A stretch of 64,000 nucleotides of DNA, taken from assembly GCF_022701255.1 (NCBI RefSeq), contig NZ_CP031705.1, positions 4,898,001-4,962,000 of the forward strand, in the 5' to 3' direction. The notes beneath the pieces were generated by a model. That model was not told the origin of the DNA. It saw nothing but the letters and a program-made list of their open reading frames with translations, and did no database searches. Source of the DNA: Microcoleus vaginatus HSN003. GTDB taxonomy: Bacteria; Cyanobacteriota; Cyanobacteriia; Cyanobacteriales; Microcoleaceae. The position numbers and the translations under genes were made by a program. This document shows, one piece after another, positions 56,083-63,001 of the stretch (the stretch's first letter is position 1; each line of letters opens with the position of its first letter).

Positions 56083-56754
56083 ATGTCTGAGCCAACATCT
56101 AAAACTTTCAATATTTCAGGTAACACAATTAATAATCTGGCTGGCGACAACATTTATTACAATGAAGCGCCTCAGATACAATCAAATCTAATATCGGAGG
56201 ATGCAGTAAAGACTATCCTGTTTTTGGCAGCAAATCCTCAAGGAATGCAGCCGCGATCGCTAGAGGAAGAAGCACGGGAGATTAGTGAAGGTTTGCGGCG
56301 ATCGCAGCATCGCGATCGGTTCATCCTGAAGCAATGTTGGGCAGTCCGACACAGAGATATGCACAGAGCTTTGCTGGACTATCAGCCTCACATTGTTCAC
56401 TTTGCCGGACAGGGTAGTAGCGAGGAAGGATTGTTTTTAGAAGATGATACTGGACGAAGCAAGCCTGTTAGTCCTGAAGCGATCGCCAACCTATTTCAAC
56501 TTTTTCCTAAAATCGAATGTGTGGTTCTTAACGCCTGTTACTCGGCAGTTCAGGCTAAAGCAATTGCTGACTACATTCCCTATGTCATCGGTATGCAGCA
56601 GGCGATTGGAAATAAGGCAGCGATCGAATTTGCAGTTGCTTTTTATGATGCACTGGAGACTGGAAAACCCATCGAATTTGCCTACAAGCTTGGCTGTGTT
56701 GCTATTCAAATGGCAGGGATTTCCCAACATTCAATACCCGTTCTCATACACTGA
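56083..56754 (+). CDS. CHAT-like protein with lost catalytic His and an N-terminal Asn/Gly motif
   Basis: 223 residues. The N-terminus 'KTFNISGNTINNLAGDNIYY' (8-27) is a short motif not found in the two upstream paralogues. The CHAT domain follows (44-215), but the catalytic His position reads Gln: 'IVHFAGQGSSEEG' (Gln110). The Cys is kept (Cys152, 'CVVLNACYSAVQA'). So proteolysis is probably absent and the protein may act as adaptor or decoy. The same motif recurs in the C-terminus of the pentapeptide protein at 58739. Its 3' end faces the trypsin-like gene. Confidence 0.88.
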   Translation: MSEPTSKTFNISGNTINNLAGDNIYYNEAPQIQSNLISEDAVKTILFLAANPQGMQPRSLEEEAREISEGLRRSQHRDRFILKQCWAVRHRDMHRALLDYQPHIVHFAGQGSSEEGLFLEDDTGRSKPVSPEAIANLFQLFPKIECVVLNACYSAVQAKAIADYIPYVIGMQQAIGNKAAIEFAVAFYDALETGKPIEFAYKLGCVAIQMAGISQHSIPVLIH

Positions 56755-56773
56755 TAGTATAGACTCCTATTTG

Positions 56774-58690
56774 TCAACCAGCAGCCCAGAAGCCGATCGG
56801 ACTAAGGACTTTAACCCAGCTCTCTAACCCATTCCAAATCCCTTTAGCAGGATTCGTCCGTTGTTCAGTTTTGCTAGGTGTCAGTTGATCGACAACCTGA
56901 TTAGAATTATTGCCTGGAAAGTCCAAAATCATGACTAAGCATGGTATCTTTACTTCTCGACAGAATTGCAGATCTAATGCTGTGGCTGTATCTGACTGTA
57001 AGCCACTGGAAAATTGCAGAGGAGAATTGCTCAAAATGGATTGTAAAACGATTTCTGCATAGGTTTTATAGTTAAACATATTGTCTGCATAGTAAAGACT
57101 TAGTATGTTTTTTTCCTTCAAGGCATCAGTATCGAAATTTATACGAATTTCGATCGCAACATCACCGCTCTGATAATCTTGCTGATTGATATACTCAATC
57201 CCAGCTTCATATTTGCCATCACATTTTTGCAAAACATCTCTTACTTCAAAACCTGGCGTTGAAAATGAAAAGATATTTTTCAGTAATGTTTTAGCTATAG
57301 TGATTTCCTGCTGTGAATGTTCAGCACTGGGAGCATTTCCTCGTTCATAACCAACTAAAATATAGATCCTGCCCTTCAGTGGTTGTTTTCCTTGTCTAAC
57401 CACGTACCTCTCATTATCTAGAAAAGCTGCCACTCCAAGTTCGCTTCTACGTGTTTCTAAATGCTTTACCATTTCACATACCCGTGTCCCTAAATTGCCT
57501 TGAACTTCCAATTTTTGTTCATCCGATTTTTGTTCATTCCATTTTACTAAAGCAGCATGATGTAAACCTACAAGTTGCCATTGAGAGTTGAGGATGGGAC
57601 TACCCGATGAGCCAAAATCGGCATCAGCTTGGTATTGCAGAAAATTTTGAGAGATATTTTGTACTTGGTTATTGAAAAGAACAATCCTCCTCTGTGCGCC
57701 TTGCGGATGCTGAATAATAAAAACTGGTTCACCAGATAAACCAGCATAAGGTATCCTTTCGCTATTAATTTTTTGAATATTTTTGACCTGCTCGCGAGTA
57801 ATAGGTGGGGCAATCAGCGTTGAGTCCATTAACATTGGCAGCCAACCAAAATTTTCACCAGCTTCAGGAAATGCTAGTCCGATATCGTTGTAATCCTCCC
57901 GTGCTTTGACTCGAATCAGCGTATAGTCAAGCTGCTTATCGCTGACACAAAAACTTTCTGGATCTAGGTAATATTCCACTGTTAGAGCATTCTGCCCCAA
58001 AGCATTTTGCTCGTATCTAAATTTAACAATAAACTTTTTAATATTATCTTTATCCTTTTCATTAAATACATGATAATTAGTTAACAAGTAATTTTTGCCA
58101 ACTAGAAAACCTGTAGCGACTGGAATCACAACAGTACCTTGACGCTGTTTTTCTTCACCAGAAACTTCCTTCAATCTATCTCTGAATTTACCCAGAGGTT
58201 CTTTAATCCTTTCCTCCTCCAGGGCCTCAGCTACTTGTTTATAATTTCCCCAAACATCCTGGCTTCCACCAGGAAATTTGTCAGAAAAAAGATTGATTTT
58301 CTCCGACAGTCGCTTGAGAATCTCAGGCACATCTTTTACCGAACGGTTTTTGATTAGCTCAATTATATCTTCTATCCAAAAACCTCGTTCAAGCAAACAC
58401 ACAGCCGCACTACATCTTAAGCCACGTTCTAAGAAAGCAGATGATAGATAATCTGGTTCGTTAAAAAATATAGAATTAGATGAGCGAGCTTTATCTAATC
58501 TCTCTAAGCGTGCGTTGATAATATCGGTTAAATCGATTGGCGTTTGTTCTGGGAAATCCCTAACCTCAGTTGCTTCAGGGATATTATCAGTTACCCATCT
58601 ACAAACTTGTGGGTTATTAACAACATTACAGAGAGGTCCACTAACATTCCGATTATTTATTGTATTTGTTTGTAAACTATAAAAGCTCAT
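56774..58690 (-). CDS. trypsin-like serine protease with a degenerate amidase-like C-terminal domain
   Basis: 638 residues. An N-terminal helical part (about 45-180: 'PIDLTDIINARLERLDKARS', 'CLLERGFWIEDIIELIKNRSVKDVPEILKRL') resembles small effector-associated adaptor domains. The trypsin-like domain (about 185-410) has His207 ('LTNYHVFN'), Asp255 ('QLDYTLIRV') and Ser362 ('ADFGSSGSPIL'). The C-terminal part (435-600: 'GRIYILVGYERGNAPSAEHSQQEITIAKTLL', 'YAEIVLQSILSNSP', 'VKIPCLVMILDFPGNNSNQ') follows the N-acetylmuramoyl amidase pattern, but the zinc His is replaced ('VGYERG'), so it may be a binding module; this assignment is tentative. No signal peptide: cytosolic. Confidence 0.83.
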   Translation of the reverse strand: MSFYSLQTNTINNRNVSGPLCNVVNNPQVCRWVTDNIPEATEVRDFPEQTPIDLTDIINARLERLDKARSSNSIFFNEPDYLSSAFLERGLRCSAAVCLLERGFWIEDIIELIKNRSVKDVPEILKRLSEKINLFSDKFPGGSQDVWGNYKQVAEALEEERIKEPLGKFRDRLKEVSGEEKQRQGTVVIPVATGFLVGKNYLLTNYHVFNEKDKDNIKKFIVKFRYEQNALGQNALTVEYYLDPESFCVSDKQLDYTLIRVKAREDYNDIGLAFPEAGENFGWLPMLMDSTLIAPPITREQVKNIQKINSERIPYAGLSGEPVFIIQHPQGAQRRIVLFNNQVQNISQNFLQYQADADFGSSGSPILNSQWQLVGLHHAALVKWNEQKSDEQKLEVQGNLGTRVCEMVKHLETRRSELGVAAFLDNERYVVRQGKQPLKGRIYILVGYERGNAPSAEHSQQEITIAKTLLKNIFSFSTPGFEVRDVLQKCDGKYEAGIEYINQQDYQSGDVAIEIRINFDTDALKEKNILSLYYADNMFNYKTYAEIVLQSILSNSPLQFSSGLQSDTATALDLQFCREVKIPCLVMILDFPGNNSNQVVDQLTPSKTEQRTNPAKGIWNGLESWVKVLSPIGFWAAG

Positions 58691-58738
58691 TTTTCCAAAC
58701 TCCTATAATATCTAGTTAAGAATTTGATATTTAATCTC

Positions 58739-60667
58739 ATGAATAGATACAACCGACAAGTTTATGGTCGAAAATTCTCGCAAGCATTACTAAATTTAGA
58801 TTTGCGAGAGGTTACTGGTGGACAGGCTCGTTTTTTCAGATTCCTCGTTTTGCTCTGCACCTTTAGCCTTGCACTTTTTGCTGGTAGCTTTGCCGGAGCA
58901 GTGAGCGGTTATCTCAGCAGGACTCTCTTCTCCTTACCTCAGCCTGTACAGGGAGCTTGGGTAACAGCGAGTGTTGTCTTGGTTATTTGTGTATGGTCTA
59001 TAGAGACCAAGCAATCTAGCATAGCTAGTGGCTTGTGGAAAGGTGGTTTAACAGTAGTTTTCACCTCTATTGCAGCAATAGTAATACTGCAAAACCCTAA
59101 TTTGGGCTTGCTAACTCTTATTGCTACCTCAGTTTTTTTAGGATGCTATTGCTTAGTTTTTATAGCAAGTAGTTTTTCCCTGTCTCTTTTCCTGGTTCTA
59201 CTGAATCACAGCATATACAGAAATGTCAAGACTTACCACAAATTCTTAATGATTTCTTTATCAATCCTTGTTTCCTATTTGATTGGTAGCGATCCTCCTG
59301 CCCATTATAAAATTTCATCTCAATATTTTGTAGAAATCAAACTGCTAGCTGGCTTTTTAGTTGGGGTCTTTAGCGTAAAACTAAGTTGTGAGGTTAGTGA
59401 TATTAATGGAAAACCTAAAAAAACTTTTGAATTTTTAAGGAACTGGGCGATCGCCTTCAGTACGTTTGGAAGCACTTCTTTTTACAATCTAGACCTCAGT
59501 AATATCGATTTCACGGGTGCTCAGCTTGCTAACACTGATTTAAGAGCCAGAAAATTTTATCGTACACGCTTCAAAAATGTAGAAGGTTTGGAACGAGCAA
59601 GAGTCGATAATCGTTATTTTGACCTTGATCAACCCAAATTTCAAAAACTTCTTACTCATGGATCTTGTGAAGAAAAGGATTTCAGTGGCATCAATTTGCA
59701 AGGAGCATATCTACAAGCAGCCATCATGCGTGAGTATGATTTCACAAGTGCTAACTTAAGTGGAGCTGATTTGAGTGAAGCTAATTTAATAGATAGTATT
59801 TTTGTGCAAGCTGATGTAACTGGCGTAGATTTTACAGAAGCTACTCTGACAGGAATCTGTATTGAAAACTGGAATATAAACAGTCAGACTTGCTTCACTA
59901 ATGTTAAATGTGACTATATTTTCCGCAAGCGAGATAGTAAAGGAAAGCCAACCGATCGCCACCCCAGCGATCGCAATTTTAACCCTAGAGAGTTTGAATC
60001 CCTCTATCAGGAAGTTGGCAACATTGTGGAATTGGTCTTCAAGGAGGGAGTGAACTGGCGAGCATTTGCCTTTACCTTACAAAAACTCCAGCTAGAAGAT
60101 GAAGGAATGGGCTTGGAGTTACGCGGGATTGAAAAGCGTGGCGACCTATGGATTGTGAAAGTCGCTCACAATGACAATGTTCTTAGTGCTGAGGTTGAGC
60201 GCAATTTGTATGCCAGACATGAAGAAATGCAAGCACTCCTAGTAACAAAAGAGCAACAAATCAATCAGCTATTGGGAATTGTTTCCGATCAATCTGCTGC
60301 TCTCAAAAACTACAGTCAAAAACCCTTTGGTCAAAATTTCTTTATCTCAGGCAGTACCATCACTAACTTAGCAGGTGAGGCGATCGAATATCGCGAAGCA
60401 GCAGGTCAAGTACGGAATATTATCGCCGGCCCCAATCTAGGAGAAATTGTCACCACCACTCAAAGCTTTCTCACGCAACTATCTGGACAAAAGGTAGCTG
60501 CCACGGCTGAAACTCAGGTAGACCTGATCCAACAGGTAATGCTAGCGGAGGCAGAGAAAGATCCAATTTTTAAGCAATTTTTGCGGCAGCAAGGACAACA
60601 GATTTTGGCAACCATTCCAGAGGGAGCTATTGCAACAGCGCTACGAGGAGCGATCGCTCAACTCTAG
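58739..60667 (+). CDS. membrane pentapeptide-repeat protein with C-terminal adaptor motif
   Basis: 642 residues from ATG 58739; an in-frame TTG lies 15 bases upstream. About five to six hydrophobic helices (33-60, 70-90, 100-150, 165-185, 200-215) precede pentapeptide repeats at 249-275 and 315-375 ('FTSANLSGADLSEANLID'). Then comes a domain common in cyanobacterial pentapeptide proteins ('FNPREFESLYQEVGNIVELVFKEGVNWRAFAFTLQKL'), a coiled coil (480-520), and 'NFFISGSTITNLAGEAIEY' (533-551), which matches the N-terminus of the CHAT-like protein at 56083. It would hold partners at the membrane. Divergent from the trypsin-like gene by 48 bases, suggesting a shared promoter region. Confidence 0.85.
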   Translation: MNRYNRQVYGRKFSQALLNLDLREVTGGQARFFRFLVLLCTFSLALFAGSFAGAVSGYLSRTLFSLPQPVQGAWVTASVVLVICVWSIETKQSSIASGLWKGGLTVVFTSIAAIVILQNPNLGLLTLIATSVFLGCYCLVFIASSFSLSLFLVLLNHSIYRNVKTYHKFLMISLSILVSYLIGSDPPAHYKISSQYFVEIKLLAGFLVGVFSVKLSCEVSDINGKPKKTFEFLRNWAIAFSTFGSTSFYNLDLSNIDFTGAQLANTDLRARKFYRTRFKNVEGLERARVDNRYFDLDQPKFQKLLTHGSCEEKDFSGINLQGAYLQAAIMREYDFTSANLSGADLSEANLIDSIFVQADVTGVDFTEATLTGICIENWNINSQTCFTNVKCDYIFRKRDSKGKPTDRHPSDRNFNPREFESLYQEVGNIVELVFKEGVNWRAFAFTLQKLQLEDEGMGLELRGIEKRGDLWIVKVAHNDNVLSAEVERNLYARHEEMQALLVTKEQQINQLLGIVSDQSAALKNYSQKPFGQNFFISGSTITNLAGEAIEYREAAGQVRNIIAGPNLGEIVTTTQSFLTQLSGQKVAATAETQVDLIQQVMLAEAEKDPIFKQFLRQQGQQILATIPEGAIATALRGAIAQL

Positions 60668-60705
60668 TAAACCCTGATTGCATTGGCAATCGAGCCACTA
60701 TTTAG

Positions 60706-60840
60706 TTTGCCGTTGGCTTTTATGACGCTTTAGGGGCTGGGCGATCCATTGATGATGCGTTTAAGCTTGGCTGTATCGCTATTGATTTGGAAGGGATTCC
60801 CGAGTCTCTAACGCCCGTACTGAAGAAGAAAAATGTATAA
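60706..60840 (+). pseudogene. C-terminal remnant of a fourth CHAT gene
   Basis: This frame reads 'FAVGFYDALGAGRSIDDAFKLGCIAID' and ends at 60840, closely matching the end of the CHAT-like protein at 56083 ('FAVAFYDALETGKPIEFAYKLGCVAIQ'). Upstream, 'GCAATCGAG' (Ala-Ile-Glu) at 60686-60694 is separated from the rest by 11 extra bases that include a stop. The catalytic part is gone. Confidence 0.85.
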
Positions 60841-60958
60841 CTAGCAAAACATCAAGGATAGTCCAACAGAACATCTAAATTAACAGCACTGAACTTTCTA
60901 AGCAGGCGATCGCTTCCTCACAGAGTTTGTGTTACTAATCTTTGTATAAAGCTAAAGC

Positions 60959-61441
60959 TCAGCTTGCAGGTTTTACTAAACTTTTCTCCCAAGTCTCGCA
61001 AATTCCCGTAGCCACGTATTTGGAAACTTTTTTAATGATTAGAGTTGCAAGCAGAGTAGCAACAGCAGGAGCTAACCCAACTCCACTGACTAAAACAGGA
61101 GCCAACATCCCAGCCGCTTTGGTATAGTTCTGATTTATTGTTTCATCTAAAATCTTCCGAGTCTCTGCATCGTCTCCTCCGAGGGGTTTACACATCAGCT
61201 CGTAAGTTAAGGGGTTGACGCGATCGAAAAGCTGCCGACCAGCATCTAAAAATCTTGGATCGATGGATGCTCTAGCCGCAACGTTCACATCAATAGATTC
61301 CAAGGAAGCTGGGTCTATCCCTCCTGCTCCACGTCCAGCAACATCATCTCCTATAGCTTGTACGCGAGAGCCTAGCTGAGCTTGCAATACATCATCATCC
61401 AGCTCCCACAAACTTTCCACAATGGCTTCAACTTCTGTCAT
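60959..61441 (-). CDS. unknown small protein with one glycine-rich hydrophobic segment
   Basis: 160 residues: acidic N-terminus ('MTEVEAIVESLWELDDDVLQAQLGSRVQAIGDDVAGRGAGG' region), a middle helical part ('DPRFLDAGRQLFDRVNPLTYELMCKPLGG'), and a hydrophobic Gly/Ala/Val/Leu stretch (about 110-142, 'AAGMLAPVLVSGVGLAPAVATLL') before a basic tail. I do not recognise the family. The position at the end of the protease cluster and the single membrane-active-looking segment make it a candidate effector or target, which is inference. Confidence 0.65.
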   Translation of the reverse strand: MTEVEAIVESLWELDDDVLQAQLGSRVQAIGDDVAGRGAGGIDPASLESIDVNVAARASIDPRFLDAGRQLFDRVNPLTYELMCKPLGGDDAETRKILDETINQNYTKAAGMLAPVLVSGVGLAPAVATLLATLIIKKVSKYVATGICETWEKSLVKPAS

Positions 61442-61719
61442 TTCTACTTATCTCCAGGGTTTAGTTAACAAGACTGTTACTGATTATTCTGGGAATATAC
61501 AAAAATCTCCGGAAACCAATCAAGGTAGTTTAATTAAAATATAGTGATCTCTCAAAAATCTCAACTATTCTTATCATTTTTTTATTGAGCCATTCTCTCT
61601 CGGGAGATCAACCGTATTCGCGACTAATATCATTCCGGCTGTGCCGGAATGATATTACCCACCAAAAGAAGTCGGGGGTAGCGCGGGAGATCGTTTTACG
61701 TTTAATTAGAACGACCTAC
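61442..61719. other. intergenic region with strong hairpin
   Basis: 278 bases without a gene; contains the hairpin at 61626-61656. Confidence 0.5.
61626..61656. repeat. perfect 14-bp stem, 3-base loop hairpin
   Basis: AATATCATTCCGGC and its complement enclose TGT. No T-run. A shorter relative occurs at 37253-37282, so it is a dispersed palindromic repeat that may double as a terminator at the right side of the island. Confidence 0.85.
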
Positions 61720-62319
61720 TTAATTACTAACCTCAGCCATTTCAATCACGCGACCGTCATAATCCTTGACCAAAAAATTTAGCGGCTTTTCCCGGCGAAT
61801 TTTATAACTAATGCCGCGAGTTTGTACCCTCATCAATAGCTGATCCAAACATTCGCGATCGAAACAAACGTGACGCTGGCGATTTTTTTCCCCTGCACCG
61901 GCCCCGCTAATAATGTGCAGTTGGGTATTTTTCATCAACTGATACCACAAACCATCGGGACTGCCCAGCGTTTGAGAGGTCGTTGCCCTCCCGACATTCG
62001 GCGACAAATACAGCGGATCGATACCAGTTGTGCCCAAAGTTTGCTCGTAATTGTAGTAGTAGTGCAGCGGCACTTCTGCTACGGGCAGGTTTAGCATACC
62101 TTCATAGAACTCCCTCGCTTGTCCGAGATCCGATACCATGACCGTGTGTACCTTCGGAGCACTGGTGAGAAACATCCACATCGCCCCGGCATAGGCCGCC
62201 AGCAGCATTACCATAATCCCTTGAGTCGAAAATAAGCTGTCCAGGGGCAGGGACGGCAAAAAAGAGCTCAAGTACAAAGGCCGAAGTCCAAAAGCAATAA
62301 AACTAACTGCTAGAGTCAT
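61720..62319 (-). CDS. VOC/glyoxalase-fold protein with N-terminal membrane segment
   Basis: 199 residues. Hydrophobic N-terminal 50 residues ('GIMVMLLAAYAGAMWMFLTSA') are followed by a VOC (glyoxalase/dioxygenase) domain: 'KVHTVMVSDLGQAREFYEGMLNLPVAEVP', 'RHVCFDRECLDQLLMRVQTRGI', 'FLVKDYDGRVIEMAEVSN'. Metal ligands His (in 'VHTVMV' and 'RHVCF') and Glu ('VIEMAE') appear present. Substrate unknown. Confidence 0.8.
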   Translation of the reverse strand: MTLAVSFIAFGLRPLYLSSFLPSLPLDSLFSTQGIMVMLLAAYAGAMWMFLTSAPKVHTVMVSDLGQAREFYEGMLNLPVAEVPLHYYYNYEQTLGTTGIDPLYLSPNVGRATTSQTLGSPDGLWYQLMKNTQLHIISGAGAGEKNRQRHVCFDRECLDQLLMRVQTRGISYKIRREKPLNFLVKDYDGRVIEMAEVSN

Positions 62320-62438
62320 GAATTATAAGAAAGGTAAACAACGAAATTTAGGAAGATTGCAGTCGCGATCGCCCGCGAGACTTAAACTATTAGCTTAGCC
62401 ATCTATGTTAGCAAAAACTAGCGGTTAAGCCCTACCCG

Positions 62439-62843
62439 ATGAAAGTCTTTGTATACGGCACTCTCAAACCGGGGGAGTCCAACTACCTCCGCTACTGCGA
62501 AGGAAAAGTTGTGGATGCTTGCCCGGCGATCGCCCGCGGTCAACTTTTCGCCCTGCCGATCGGCTATCCTGCGATGATGGCCGGAGATGGCACAGTCTGC
62601 GGTTTTCTCCTCTGTTTCGCAAACTCTGCTATTTTGGACGATTTAGACCGACTGGAAGACTATCATCCGCTGCGGGAACCGACACAAAACGAATATCAGC
62701 GGCAGGAAATCGAAATTTTCGATCGACACCTCAAACCTTTAGGCACGGCTTGGGCATACTTCATGTTACCCGATCGCGTTCGTTCCCTAGGAGGCATCTG
62801 GCTGCCCCACGGGAGGTGGGAAAATCGGTTTTTCACCAAATAA
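62439..62843 (+). CDS. gamma-glutamylcyclotransferase family (AIG2-like) protein
   Basis: 134 residues. 'MKVFVYGTLKPGESNYLRYCEG' (the YGTLxxG substrate loop), 'FALPIGYPAMMAGDGTVCGFLLCF', catalytic Glu in 'DDLDRLEDYHPL', and C-terminal 'AWAYFML'. The family converts gamma-glutamyl dipeptides to 5-oxoproline and an amino acid, or acts on gamma-glutamylamines. Isolated gene. Confidence 0.88.
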   Translation: MKVFVYGTLKPGESNYLRYCEGKVVDACPAIARGQLFALPIGYPAMMAGDGTVCGFLLCFANSAILDDLDRLEDYHPLREPTQNEYQRQEIEIFDRHLKPLGTAWAYFMLPDRVRSLGGIWLPHGRWENRFFTK

Positions 62844-62863
62844 GGTGGTTAATGCCGATGAGC

Positions 62864-63001
62864 TTAGGAAATGGCCATTGCCGTGGGCGAAGGCGGCTCG
62901 AACCTGTAACCATAACCCCGAATAGTTTTAATAAACTGCGATCCAGTAACATCAACTTGAATCATTTTCTTGCGAATCTGACCGATATGTACGCTAAGTA
63001 G
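62864..63001 (-). pseudogene. C-terminal end of an OmpR/PhoB-type response regulator, cut by an IS
   Basis: The minus-strand frame from 63001 to a stop at 62864 reads 'SVHIGQIRKKMIQVDVTGSQF' then 'IKTIRGYGYRFEPPSP', the recognition helix and wing of a winged-helix output domain. The coding sequence is interrupted at 63001/63002 by the IS copy; the rest must lie past the window edge on the other side of the IS. Confidence 0.85.
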
